Source: Panorpa germanica (lineage: Eukaryota > Arthropoda > Insecta > Mecoptera > Panorpidae). From it: 64,000 nt of DNA. Location: NCBI GenBank assembly GCA_963678705.1, contig OY783204.1, positions 806,001 to 870,000 of the forward strand, given 5' to 3'. Below are positions 45,056 through 57,356 of this stretch, in pieces. Made by a program: the position numbers and the translations under genes. Each line of letters opens with the position of its first letter. Positions within the stretch are counted from its first letter, which is position 1. The notes under the pieces are model-generated. The model was given only the letters and a program-made list of their open reading frames with translations. It was not told the origin of the DNA and did no database searches.

Positions 45056-45756
45056 TTTACGATTAACACTTATATGTATATTTATACATAAATATAAACA
45101 AATATAATTTATAAACCATCTATCTTTTTTTTAATGAACTAATTAAAATTATTCTTCTTCTTTTTATAATTAAATAGTGCTTAGTGTATTGCATACCTAC
45201 TAGGTGCAAGCTGTAATCCCCTGCAACTCTCAATGGAATTCCCCTCACCTACACAATACTAGGGAGTGAACTTTGTTCTAAGTTATGCAACTATTTTTGT
45301 GTGATTTGTGATTGTCACCAACTGATAATGTCACTATTTCAAATTATGACTGAAACAGTTCAAGAGAGAGCTGACTTGCAAATAGTTGAAGTCAACTTTA
45401 AACGTTGCAGTTGATCTGTTCTGATCTTGTAAGGTCTGTACCACAACTGCAGACAATTAGACATTAAATGTACAGGGACACACCGCACCTCTAATCAATT
45501 AGGTTATACAAGGTGTAGGCGTAATATTACAATAAAATGAAAATATTACACATGTAAAAGGATGAATTATAATTTTGTTGAATCGGAACTGAAATCGTAT
45601 AATATTTGAAAGTTTTGCTATCAAAAAATGTATAATTATTCGCTTACACTTAACAAGAATTTACTCATTTATATTAAATAATTTCTCAATAAACCAATTT
45701 ATTTTAAATATGTAGGTAGGTATTAGTCGATTCAAAATAAACTACATAAAAAATAC
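45056..45756. other. gap between P copy A and MITE
   Basis: No gene. It may contain the 3' noncoding end of P copy A, but copy B is truncated before this point, so no comparison is possible. Confidence 0.5.
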
Positions 45757-46138
45757 GGTAATTATTAGATGCGACTATCCTCTTTTGTTTTCACTTTGTA
45801 AAAAAACTACTGCATTTTTGTATGTTTTATTATGCTTATTGTATTCTCAAAACATGTCAAAATCACTACGTAGTATTTATTTTACCACTTTTAATTAAGA
45901 AATAAGAGATATTGAGGGTTAAAGTTGACCAAAAAATGTGACATTTGACATTATTTTACGCATAATTTCGTTACTATTGGCCAGTGTAATACTTACTAAA
46001 AGTGGTAAAATAAATATTACGTAGTGATTTTGACATGTTTTGAGAATACAATAAGCATAATAAAACATACAAAAATGCAGTAGTTTTTTTACAAAGTGAA
46101 AAACAAAAGAGGGTAGTCAGTCGTATCTAATAATTACC
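45757..46138. mobile_element. long-TIR MITE with 8-bp target duplication
   Basis: This 382-bp element starts GGTAATTATTAGAT and ends ATCTAATAATTACC. The arms are complementary over about 130 bp with few mismatches and one 4-bp indel. It is flanked by AAAAATAC at 45749-45756 and 46139-46146. The 8-bp duplication points to hAT or P-type mobilisation. The transcript would form a long hairpin. A truncated copy lies at 61149-61392. Confidence 0.9.
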
Positions 46139-46146
46139 AAAAATAC

Positions 46147-47164
46147 ATAATGCTCAAAATATAATTTAGTATTTGTATAATCTTTTTTTATGTAAATGTA
46201 GATATTTATTTATACATATTTACCTTCATTATCAATTCGAAATTCATCAGTAGATTAAGTTTAGATCGCATCCATCTAGACAACATCAAATAATCTCCCT
46301 ACATTTTTCTGTAACAGTATTATTCAAGTAATCAGCTCCAAGGTTAGACATGGTATATTTAACACATCACAAATGCTAACCTACAGTTAACCTGATAGCT
46401 CTTCTGTCGTGCCATTGAAGATTCCTTCCATTAATCAGCATCAATAGATCTTTCTGAAAATAAAACATAAATATTTTTAATTAAATCAACAACAGCATAC
46501 CATTAAACACATTTCAAGTCTATTGCGCACCAAACATTTGTTGCAATATATATAAATTTATATATAAAGGATATATACCAGTATATGTACATAACAACTA
46601 ATGTAATCTTTGATTAAAAAAATAATAATTAAGTACTCTATAACAAAACTATTTTAATATGAGATTATTATAGGAATAGGTAATGGACATTTTTAGGTTA
46701 GAATTTGTATAACAAATTTTTTCGAGCCCAATTAAAATTCAAATTATAAAACTGAACTTTAAGGAATGCACCTTCTTAAAACAATAAAAATTGGCTAATT
46801 TACAACTTACTTCCATAAATTTCTAAGTATAGCAGTCTTATGTGTTTCAGCCAAACAGCAAAAAGTATAGAAAAACGCTGCCATAAGAATTACGCGCAAT
46901 AAAATGCAATATAATAAATATATTGAATGCCGCCTAGTACAGGTGGCTCCACTCCCAAACATTGTTATCGTTAAAGTGGTTGACGCACAGACTATATGAC
47001 ACACGATGGAAGTATGTTAAGCAGCTAAATGTAGTGCACGTTTAATAATAGGTTTGCTTCTTTCGTAATTATTCTATTTCCGAACCATTTCAATTTTTAA
47101 CTTCATAATGTGTTTCAAAGCTAATCCTTAGTAGCACAACGAAGAAGGTATGGAGTTTTTTCTA
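46147..47164. other. gap; one weak minus-strand frame
   Basis: A 65-residue frame at 46807-47004 has a hydrophobic segment (IYLLYCILLRVILMAAFFYT) and ends at a GTAAGT donor-like site. It could be an exon of a membrane protein, but nothing supports it further. Otherwise there is nothing recognisable. Confidence 0.3.
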
Positions 47165-47953
47165 TAATGGCTTGTATCCTCATTTTTTAGTGGTTGATTT
47201 TTCAATTGTTGATTGAAATTGATGTTAATAAATGTGTATTGGTGTGTCTATTTTATTAAATATCTAAATATTGACGGAGATATAGCAATTAAAAGTTTGT
47301 ATTGTAGTTTTAGCGCTAGAAATGGTCGCCCCTATTTGTATGACGTGAAATGCATTTTAACGTCAGTTATTTGTTGAGTAGGTCAGTGCTGTGGTAATGT
47401 TCTGTAGCTGTTGGTATTCAAATAATCAAGTTAAGTCAAAGAATAATAAGTTTTTATTTTATTTAACTCTGCTAAGGCAGACATAATATTTAAATTTTAT
47501 TATTCCTTGACATAGCTGTAAATAATATTTGATATTTTAATATATAAATACATGTAGCAGAGATTTATGAGCTGTAAGGTTGGTAACCTTACACAAGGAT
47601 TGTGATGTCACATGCACTTGGAATATGTACCACATTGAATCCTTTTAATAATTAAAGAGACAAAATGTCTTTTTTAATTGTTAATATCTCTTAACATATA
47701 AGGAGTTATTAAAAAATAATTGAACATTTGAGGTTCTAGTAACTCACTTTATCAATATATAGTACACTTTTATAGAAATTAAGACATAGGACACAAGCCC
47801 ATTGAAATGTACGAGTGACTTCACCTAGCAATCTATACCACTAAAATGTTTACTCTCTCATTTTCCGTGAAATCATTCTACTAATATTAGTATGTTCTTC
47901 TATTTTAATTTGTAATTTTGTTTTATCTTTGAATTCAATTTTAATTTTTGGGA
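47165..47953 (-). repeat. 789-bp repeat, inverted partner at 62549-63337
   Basis: The reverse complement matches 62549-63337 over its whole length with few differences. No coding frame. A motif GGACACAAGCCCATT occurs inside (about 47788) and a diverged complement lies at the left edge, suggesting a terminal-repeat unit. Its right end abuts the gypsy LTR fragment. Confidence 0.8.
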
Positions 47954-47967
47954 GTAAAATTGTGTCG

Positions 47968-48438
47968 TATTGTCGTTCTGGAGGAGATTACTCAGCTTAC
48001 TAGTACATTCTGCAGGGATGCTAGCTTCTGGTAGTAGATTCTTCAGTTGACGACTTCCAACACCAATTACAGTAGTAATCGAATATCTTTCTTAAGATGA
48101 TTAATAAGGATTCTTGTTCAGACGGTGTATTGTTGCAATTAGAGAATACTTGAGCGGTCTAAAGTAACCTCGTTGCGACATGCGACGGTTGAACAATTAG
48201 TATCTTTTTATTACTATTAATACAAACACTTTTATTAAAATATATCATTTATTCGTTGTAATATTATATCTGCTTACTTAATTACAATAGTATTTTATTA
48301 GATTAACGAAGATGACAGATATAAAACAAAATGTAATTCTATAGTGTTATAATTTAATTAATAGTTGAAATGTGCTCACTATTCAATACGTACGAAGTTG
48401 CGAATAGTAATGCTTGCTTTGAGACTCAGGAGAAGACT
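47968..48438 (-). repeat. gypsy LTR fragment truncating P copy B
   Basis: Matches the LTRs at 54419-55352 (same orientation) and 60068-61003 (reverse). It stops within GAGACTCAGGAGAAGACT, where P sequence begins at about 48443. The LTR start and end are both missing. Confidence 0.8.
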
Positions 48439-48442
48439 CGTA

Positions 48443-50939
48443 TTGCTCTAAGAGAGTTTAGGCACTGGTAACAATCCCCAACAACACCAAGACATTTTCG
48501 TCCAACATAGCCCACAAAATATGCCATTTGATATGTACAAGCTTGATTTAATTCGTTGGCAGAGTCTTGCAAATTTAAGACAGAATAAACGAAATTTCTT
48601 TCTAAAGGGCATTGTCCTTCTGATGTACGATATTCTTCGCCATACTTAATTAGGTTTTTAATACTAGTTACAAAACATACGCAGTCATCTTCTTCGCAAT
48701 TTGCATTTATGGAATGCTTTGAAGAAATGTTATTTATAATTAAAGTCTTGAAAGCATTAACGAAATCAGTTGACGTTGGTCTTTTATGCAACCTCCCATA
48801 TGATCTGATGGCGGCAAAAAAGTTCTCAAGGGGATCTTGGTTAACTCGTCTTGTTAAAAAATATTTGAATTTTTTCCAAGAGTAAGCCAAAGGCACTTAA
48901 AGTTTTGTAATGTGCTTATAAAGTTTTTAATTGATGGTGTTGTAATCTTTTTTCCTGCCTTGTTTTCAAAATGCATTGACTTGAACACCTCAATAGCGTT
49001 ATTCTAAAATTCTATATGATACGATCCTCTTTCAACGGCACATTTATATTTATTCCCTGCAGTTTTTCTAATGTTGATATAAAGAGAGTCGAAAAGTTTG
49101 TTGAAGAAATCTAGCAATTCTGCAGTACCATACGCATATTTACCAACTTGTTCTGGAGCTAAAATCAAGATAAAAATTACTATAGTGTATTTATAATTAT
49201 AAAATCAAAAAATTTAAAGTCATAACAAATTGTTACCTGTCTCACTGTAGACCCGCAAACAAGATGCCACTCGTTGGCTAAACACCTGTGAACAGTATTT
49301 CACTCTCATTATCCTTATCTTGCTCTTTAAAACGTGGTAATCGGTCAATTTTGGTACAGCTTGAATTATGTGGCATTTGTCTATTTCATACAATTTCGAT
49401 ATGCTGTTCCAAGATGCACGTACCTTATTACCATTCTTATGGAATATAATATCTGCATTAATGAAGGTATTTCGAATTAGTTTCAACATGTGGGGGACAT
49501 CATAAAAATGTAGCATTTTACGCCCACTAATTAAAATGTGGTTATTATCAACATTATTGCTTTCTGCTTTTATGATTTTAATTGCAGATACATTGGTCGA
49601 GGCCTGGTCACAAATAAGGACTTCTGGTTCCAGTCCTGTTGAAATAACGCTGTTCACTCTTCTTTTAGTATTTTCACTAGGTTTATTGATTTTGTATTAC
49701 ATTCACAAAAGTAATACACTAATGGCATTTCCCATTTCTTTCTTAAACCTGTTAGCATAAAAACTAAAGCATGCTCCGCAAACTTTGATGAAACATTAAA
49801 ACAGCTAAATTCTGATAGCCAGATACTACACCTTTGTTGGATTGATTCTTTAAACCTGAAACAGATATTATGTTAGAGCGACCCATAAAAACAAACATTG
49901 TACTATAAAATAATAAAGCATTAGTAGTTACCCGGCATTAGAAAAATCTCATCAAACATAATTGCACACGCTCTATCCTGTGAGCTTAAACCGCTAGACA
50001 TGTCCGAGATAAATTTTATAAAAAAATCGTTAATACCTGCAATGAATTTATCCAATATGAGTTTTATTAATAATATTAATTATTTATACATAATTATGCA
50101 GTATACCTGTTTTAAATGGCAGCTTTCTAAGTACTTTCATTAAAGTTATCCTGGAAGGTAGTGAAAATAAATGCGAAAAATATCTATATGCTTTAGGTCC
50201 TTGTTTATACAAAGAAAGAGCAAGAATTTTATCTTCTAATGTATAACGTCGGCCCTGTTTAATTTTTCCAGATAATCTTAACTGCATTTCTATAAATTGT
50301 GAACCCGAAGTAGTCAAATTGTTAAGTTTATTTAAAAAAATGCGATTATTCGCTAAATTCTTAGCCGCTTTTAATCTCTGTTTTAGTCCTACATTTTTTC
50401 TTAAAGATAATTTTTGTTCATTTTTCAGTTTTTTAAAAATGCGCCATTCGTTAATATTTTCAAATATTTTTTTCTTTTTTGAAACCTTTTCTTTCGCTAT
50501 GACACGCGTTGACCGTGGTCTTGATATTTGTGGTGTTGATGTGCTATTGTCATTAGTAAAAGAAGTTTCAAGCTTGATTTCAATATCTACAAAAAGTACA
50601 TTATTAAAAAGGTTGTCCACTATTTATAGTAAGTTTTATGTAAGAAAACTTTTACAACTGCAGCAGCTTACCTTCTGGCGGAAATAAAGAGGGAATGCTA
50701 TTTAGTTTTGGAACAATTCTATTAAAATCTAAGATAAGGTCTTCGTCCCGAAAATGTCTTCTACAAACTACAATTTGTTTCCGGTATAATTCATCCCTAC
50801 TTTTGTTGGCATATATTGGTTTGTTGATAAATTTAATCCATGCATCAAAGATGTTATGGTTATCCATTTTAGTTGGATTAGGCAAGCGAAATTATGATAT
50901 CCTCTTCGCTGATTTACATACAGAACATAACGCCGGCAT
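48443..50939 (-). pseudogene. P-element THAP transposase, copy B
   Basis: The THAP exon starts at 50939 and ends at 50672, with a stop (50892-50894) where copy A has a Lys codon. Exon 2 (about 50590-50100) is open and keeps the segment KAYRYFSHLFSLPSR missing from copy A. The core frame 49220-49657 keeps the segment starting KMLHFYDVPHML. The last exon is read as 48426-48896 plus upstream sequence with a stop near 48898, and its end is truncated. The frames of both copies fail near the same 29-bp break. Confidence 0.85.
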
Positions 50940-51340
50940 TTTGCTATTCTGACAAAAAACTGAAAGCAAAAATTTTTAATAATGAAATATATTATAAAGA
51001 TATAATATAAAACAACACTCACCAATGAAGAATATCTCACTATACGAGTATAATATTAATTACCAAATGTCACCAAATGTTTTTACAATAAATTGATGCC
51101 AAACAATACCAAATGTCACTTTTAAAATAAAAATATTTTTAGGTTAATGTCAACAAATCTATTGTCAAAAATACAAGTTTTCAAACAGAGAGGTCATTGG
51201 CAATGCTTGACAACTAATAGAATGAGATAGATTGCTTTCGCCTTACGCCTGGTAATGAATTCATACCCCTCAAAATTGAAAAATTTATTTGTTCACAGTG
51301 AATCGTCTATTCGCGTCTATTTAATATGTGGTTTGTGGTT
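48443..51340 (-). mobile_element. P element copy B, 3'-truncated
   Basis: Inverted relative to copy A. The right end (…GGTTTGTGGT at 51340) corresponds to the left end of copy A. The left end is cut by the LTR fragment after the segment equivalent to copy A 44647. It carries the ATATC site uninterrupted, which shows the pre-insertion state of copy A. Confidence 0.85.
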
Positions 51341-51730
51341 AGTAACCCAGTTAAATAATGATTTAATCTCGGAATGAAAGGAATAAGCAAAAAACTTGTA
51401 TAAATCTTTATTTTGATACTTTATAAATTCTCTCTCATACATATATGCCTTATATCACGCTAATACGAATTCTTATTTACATTAGTTATCAGTATTATAG
51501 GAACTTTGATATATAGAAATATCTAAAAAAGTATTTTAAATTTCTGAAATTATTATTTGGATTTCCTTTTAGAGGCGCATCTGAAGCCAGAACCTAGTGC
51601 TGCAAAGTCTTTAGCACTTCGGACTATCGTTACATTTAAGAGCTAAAGTAATAGTTCAATAAAACAAATTAATGTTTGAATAATAGTATTAATGTTTGAA
51701 TAATAGTATTTTTTGATTTTATATGTAAAG
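51341..51730. other. short gap
   Basis: No gene or recognised repeat. A+T-rich sequence between P copy B and the next repeat. Confidence 0.5.
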
Positions 51731-52277
51731 GTGTTATATCCTGGATATATTTAAAGCTAGAAGAGTATGATTTTCATATGGGTATACTAATAAATCTGCA
51801 ATATTATGAGTATCCCAATAAACCTGCAAAGTATTACGTCTAGGTTTAAGTTCCCAAGGCACTTATCTACTGATAAGTTAGTGTTCAAGTCAGTCTATTA
51901 ATTTCAAATATGAGAGCTGACTTATGTAAACATACCCAGCTAGTTGTGTGGGCCTTTGTGTGGATCTTTTAAATCAACCCTAGGAACTTTAGATAACAAA
52001 AGCTAGAGTAACAAGTCAGAATATGTTTTGTCTCTCGCACTAAAGTTACCTATAAGAATATCTTCTAACGAAGATCATTCACAGTAGACTAATAGACTAA
52101 TTATTGGTTAAATTACTCATTATAACTTAATGTGAATCAGTAATTCTAGTAGAACTTTTATATATCAATAAAGTTAAAGTATATTAATAATATTTGTTTT
52201 ATTATTCTGCAATAGAAAAACTAAACTAACTTACAAGCTCTAAACGATATACCAAACTTTAAGAAAATTCAATAAGG
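51731..52277. repeat. unclassified repeat, copy 2
   Basis: Matches 34784-34900 and 35455-35838. It has an internal deletion of about 550 bp relative to copy 1, with a short unrelated join at 51840-51880. Confidence 0.7.
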
Positions 52278-54418
52278 TTTAAACGATGTTCAATGTTCTT
52301 ACTACGAATTATAACATAGAAGTGCGCCTGAGCCTAAGCAACCTAAGTTACACACAACGAGAACGTACGCTGTACAAGTCGAGGTGATATATAATATTTT
52401 TGTTTAATTATTATAATTGCAAATTGCTATTGGGTTTACAAGAAGTTTGTCTTTTACATTTTCCGTGATACAACTCATGAAATAGTTACTCGTAAGTCTT
52501 TCAAAGTAATAGGGTTCAAACCGCGGGAAATTTGAAATTTAAACTTCATGTGAACTGAGGAATAGTAATTTGTAGATTATAGAAAAGACCCAGATTCAGT
52601 TTAATTTTTATTAATTTATTAAAGTAAACTATAAAAACTATAGAATTATTAAAACACAAACACATTACAACAAAAAACAGCTTACCCGTCTGAAGTACTA
52701 ACGGGTTGTAACAAAAAGTAATCGATTTTTTGTACGCACTAGCTACAGTTATCGATTATGGATATGGAACGAACGCGATAATTAATAATAGAGTAAAAAT
52801 TAAAGTAAAACTAACTGTAAGTAAAACGGTTGTGGCTTGAATTGAGGCAAAAGTTATAAAACTGAATAATCTAGAGTATTGATTTTTTTCCAAAATCATT
52901 TCCTGTAATTAAAGTAATTTATCAAGCGGTTTGAACCGACTGAATCTCTTCAGTTGCTATAATTACAGTATTTAAAAATAAAAACAAAACAACTGTCAAC
53001 AAGACAAAATGTTTACTTTATATATTGTTATTTTTAAACAAAGCAACAAAGTAACAAAGCTAACAAAGACTTTTGAAAGTTATTAGCACTTAAAAAAAAT
53101 ATTAATTTACATCTTATTCAACCTTATTACTATTTTAGTAAAAGAGTTTAATTTTAGTTATAATATATTCTTTATTATTCATACACAATAACTATTATTC
53201 GGGTAAGAATACAAATTCATTAGAAAAGTTGTATTACAATCCCAAAAATATGTAAATACTTAAAACGTCGACGAAGAATTAAAGGTATATGTTTTGTATA
53301 CCATAAATTTCTGTACATAAACAATAATTTAAGTTTTCTGACGTTAATAAACCTTTTAAAGATTATATAATGTTACATATCAAATTACGATAGTAGCAAA
53401 AGATATTTTATTAAAGTCTTTTGCATTTATTTAATGATAATGTAGCAGAATTATGTTAAATTTCGGTAAATAATAAAACGTTAACTAATTAATAAATCAG
53501 TTAACATTTTGAGTTTAAAGGAATAGAAAAAGAAATACTAAACAGAAAATAATAATGTAAACGTTAATGTACTAAGTTATGCACGTATACCTTTAATTCT
53601 AGCTTTATAAAAATCTGTAGCCCCTCATTTGCATTTAATCTAAATCAAAGCGTAGATCATTTCCTTTCAGCAAGGTGTTCATGTTCATACTGCTACATGA
53701 TTTATTTGACAGAGTTCTAATAGCTGCATAATAATATTTTTCACCAGCATAGTTTAGTATTCTGCTTTGTTCTGCAAATAGAGTAGCATCGTTAGACTGG
53801 ATCACTTGTTGTAGCAAACATTCGGTATCAAGTTCTTTGTAAGGTTTCTGGCAGCGTCAACATTTGTACTAATATTATTTTCAAGACTATCCTCAAACAT
53901 TCGTCTAAAATAAATATAACATGAAGCACCTTAAAAAAGATAAGGTCTATTGAATTATATTAATCAAACGCTTACCAGATTTATAGTCTTCAATACATTT
54001 GTGAAACCATCATGTAGGTTTCAGTTCTTTCATAATTTTCATAGTAAGAGCATCGTACACCGAGTGCTCCTGAGGGGCACAGTATACTGGGTCTAACGAA
54101 TTTTCAATGGCAATACAGTTACGGTGTCGTTCCATAATGAATTTGCTTGTGTTAGGAAAGTATCAACTTTATCAAGACAATTGCCATAATCATATACACA
54201 ATTTGTACTAAATACCTTAGGTACCTAAATATGTTATTAAAATAAAATGTAGGACAAACAAAACTGATAAGTACTCGGCATAACATTCCTACCATTAAGG
54301 GACCTTATCTGTCCAAAGAAATGTTCAAGTCAGCGTCTTGGTTTACATGTTTCAATGAAAGTTTATAAAAACCAAAAGTTCTTTGTAGCCTATTGCAAAA
54401 AAAATACGAAAGTAAATT
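52278..54418. other. gap with a doubtful exon remnant
   Basis: Mostly noncoding. The only coding-like part is 53638-54135 on the minus strand. No repeat family is recognised in the rest. Confidence 0.4.
53638..54135 (-). pseudogene. possible host gene exon remnants, unrecognised
   Basis: One frame from 54135 reads ERHRNCIAIENSLDPVYCAP and on to a stop, near a GTAAGC donor at about 53975. Another, after a TTTTAG acceptor at about 53905, reads EDSLENNISTNVDAARNL. After a frameshift come LLQQVIQSNDATLFAEQSRI and ILNYAGEKYYYAAIRTL. The composition is protein-like, but the splice phases do not agree. No family is recognised. Confidence 0.3.
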
Positions 54419-55352
54419 TGTTGTGAGTAAGATTCGAAGGCGGATGTTACACCTGACATCAATGTTGTAAAAAGAGGTCGGATTGTCGTTCTAGAAGGAG
54501 ATTACTCAGCTTGCCAATACATCACGTTGTGTTGCTAGTTTCTGGAAGTAGACTCTTCAGTTGACGATCATCCACCTTCTTGAATTACTCACGTTGATAA
54601 GAATTAACTCTTTTAAGATGATTAATAGGATTCTTGTTAAGACGGTGTATTGTTGCAATTAGAGAATACTTGAGCGGCCTAAAGTATAACCTCGTTGCAA
54701 CATACGACGGTTGAACAATTAGTATCTTTTTATTACTATTAATACAAACACTTTTATTAAAATATATCATTTATTCGTTGTAATATTATATCTGCTTACT
54801 TAATTACAATAGTATTTTATTAGATTAATGAAGATGTCAGATATAAAACAAAATGTAATTCTAGTGTTATAATTTGATTAATAGTTAAAATGTGCTCACT
54901 ATTGAATACTTAGATGTTACAATTGGAGTATTGTACGAACGAAGTACAATTAGTAAACACTTGGTTGAGACTCAGGAGAAGACTGGCTTTTTGACTCCAG
55001 TACAAAACGGTATATTAACAATTTATTTGTTAACTTTACATCATACAATACTAGTTCAGTGTTGCCAAAAATTAAATAACAATATAAAATATCCACAGAC
55101 CAGAGTCAATGTTTACAAGCGCTAACTTTAAACAATTATTTGTTACAATATTAATACTAAAATTAAAGATAACATAATATAATTCTTATAAAATAAATAA
55201 CATTTATATTAAAAATAGGAAGGATAAGTACGACTTATGCGTACTTACAACACCCTTCAACCCTAGAAAAGGAACGCATATTAAACAAACATATGCGTTT
55301 CTTTCCAAGAAAAAGAAAAAGGAAGATAGGACGATGTCGTACTATCGCAACA
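54419..55352 (-). repeat. inverted gypsy LTR
   Basis: A 934-bp LTR in minus orientation. It starts TGTTGCG at 55352 and ends ACAACA at 54419. It matches the LTRs of the plus-strand element except for a diverged central part (about 54985-55130). Its 3' neighbour at 55353-55405 is the purine-rich tract and last internal bases of the minus-strand element. Confidence 0.85.
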
Positions 55353-55405
55353 CCCCCTTCCAAAAAAAAAGGGACACGTATAAAAACAGAATATACGAGT
55401 ACTCC
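55353..55405 (-). other. polypurine tract and internal end of inverted gypsy copy
   Basis: The reverse complement reads through a GTATATTCTG..ACGTGTCCC stretch, a T-run and GGAAGGGGG. The same order precedes the 3' LTR of the plus-strand copy (60020-60067). Only this stub of the internal region remains. Confidence 0.7.
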
Positions 55406-55407
55406 TG

Positions 55408-56337
55408 AGTATGTACGACATCTCCCCTATCACAATTTTTCCTTTTTCTTTTCCTTAGAGCAGAAACGCATATGTTTTGTTTTATATGCGTTCCTTTTCT
55501 TTGGTTGAGGAGTGTTGTAAGTACGCATATGTCGCACTTACCTTTTATTTTTAATGATATTAAATGTTAATTATGTAATAGAATTATATTATGTAAACAG
55601 TTTTTGTATTAGTATTAAGATTGTAAAGAATAATTATTTAAGTTTAGCGCTTATAAATATTGTCTCTGGTTTGTGGAGATTAATATTGATTTAATGCTGG
55701 TAATTCAGTATTGGCGTTCTGTGATGTGAAATAAATTATTATATATTAAATTGCACAAGACGCTGAAAGCCAGTCTTCTCCTGAGTCTCAACCAAGTGTT
55801 TACTAATTGTACTTCGTTCGTACAATACTCCAATTGTAACATCTAAGTATTCAATAGTGAGCACATTTTAACTATTAATCAAATTATAACACTAGAATTA
55901 CATTTTGTTTTATATCTGGCATCTTTATTAATCCAATAAAATACTATTGTAATTAAGTACGTAGATATAATATTACAACGAATAAATGATATATTTTAAT
56001 AAAAGTGTTTGTATTAATAGTAATTAAAAGATACTAATTGTTCAACCGTCGTATGTGCAACGAGGTTATACTTTAGACCGCTCAAGTATTCTCTAATTGC
56101 AACAATACACCGTCTTAACAAGAATCCTATTAATCATCTGAAGAGACTTAATTCTTATCAACGTGAGTAATTCAAGAAGGTGGATGATCGTCAAACTGAA
56201 GAATCTACTTCCAGAAACTAGCAACACTGCGTGATGTATTAGCAAGCTGAGTAATCTCCTTTTAGAACGACAATCCGACCTCTTTTTACAACATTGATGT
56301 CAGGTGTAACATCCGCCCTTCGAATCAACTCACAACA
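55408..56337 (+). repeat. gypsy 5' LTR
   Basis: Begins in phase with position 8 of the 3' LTR, so about 7-9 bp of its start are missing at the junction with the inverted copy. It ends ACAACA at 56337. TGGTGTCAGGTGGGGTCT follows, a plausible primer-binding site. It is nearly identical to the 3' LTR, with several substitutions concentrated after 56120. Confidence 0.87.
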
Positions 56338-56789
56338 AATGGTGTCAGGTGGGGTCTCGAAGAGATATTCCTACACATAAATATCCAAGAGGTACGCCCA
56401 AAAAATTTTTTTTTCTATATATTCTACACCTGGATGCGAATCAATTAAATCTGGATACCACTACGCCGATCGATTATTTCCAAAATTGCTGAAAAGTACG
56501 AGCTAGAACGTCATTTCATCTGTATTTCACATAATTTTCTACAAGTCCGGCGGATGCAAAATTACAGCCCGCTGAACCTGGAAAAAGAAATCTTTTGCCG
56601 CCACGGGAATGGATGGATGCTTCTAGAACACTTGGAATAATCTAAATCGATGTTGGTCGCGTGCAGAATTTCGCACACAGCTGTTTATAGATCATAATCA
56701 CTGATAAGAAAATCTTTAAGTATAATAAGACAGTATCTTTCTTTTTGTATATAATTATTATTATAAATTGATAATTGTATTTTTTTTAT

Positions 56790-57060
56790 TAATAGCATTA
56801 TTTTTAACGAGGCTATCATTTTTTTTAGTATTATATTCAGTACTTTTGAATATTTACTATAATCCAAGCATTTTTTTAGTAGCAACGTTGTTAATGAGGC
56901 TATTGATATTTTTTTTAGTATTATATTCAATACTTTTGAATATTTGCTATAATCCAAGTATTTTTTTGTAGCATCCTTGTCCATCATTGAAGCTATTAAT
57001 TTTTTTATAGTATTATATCCAATACTTTTGCATATTTACTATAATATTTTTCTATAATTG
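56790..57060. repeat. three tandem units of about 90 bp in gypsy leader
   Basis: TAGTATTATATTCAGTACTT at 56826 recurs with changes at 56916 and 57008, each followed by TTGAATATTTACTATAAT-type sequence. The unit carries a GAGGCTAT word upstream. It lies between primer-binding site and gag. Confidence 0.75.
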
Positions 57061-57356
57061 TTTCCGCAATTATACTAATTTATGTTAATATTTTTTTAGA
57101 ACAACATCTTTTTTTGAACGAGAGGGAATTTTGAAAAGGAGAAGTAAAGAGCTGAAGCAGTTTGATAGCAGTCTGTTCAATCAGAGAGACTACCTTCCTG
57201 TTACAACTGCGGTGTCTGAGCCCCATCGGAAATTTCCTGTGAGTTACTGTTTTCGCTAACAATTTTTCCTTGTCAGAATCCTATTTTTCGGAGAGTCGTT
57301 TATTGGTACAAAATAATCTTTAGTCTGTATATTATATATAACTTTAATTAAGTACA

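Noticed and set aside
46807..47004. Receptor-like hydrophobic frame ending at a GTAAGT
   Set aside because: One hydrophobic stretch and one donor-like site do not establish an exon; the nearest acceptor gives an immediate stop.
55293..55508. Basic plus-strand frame (RKRKRKIGR)
   Set aside because: It lies across the inverted LTR junction and reads purine-rich LTR sequence.
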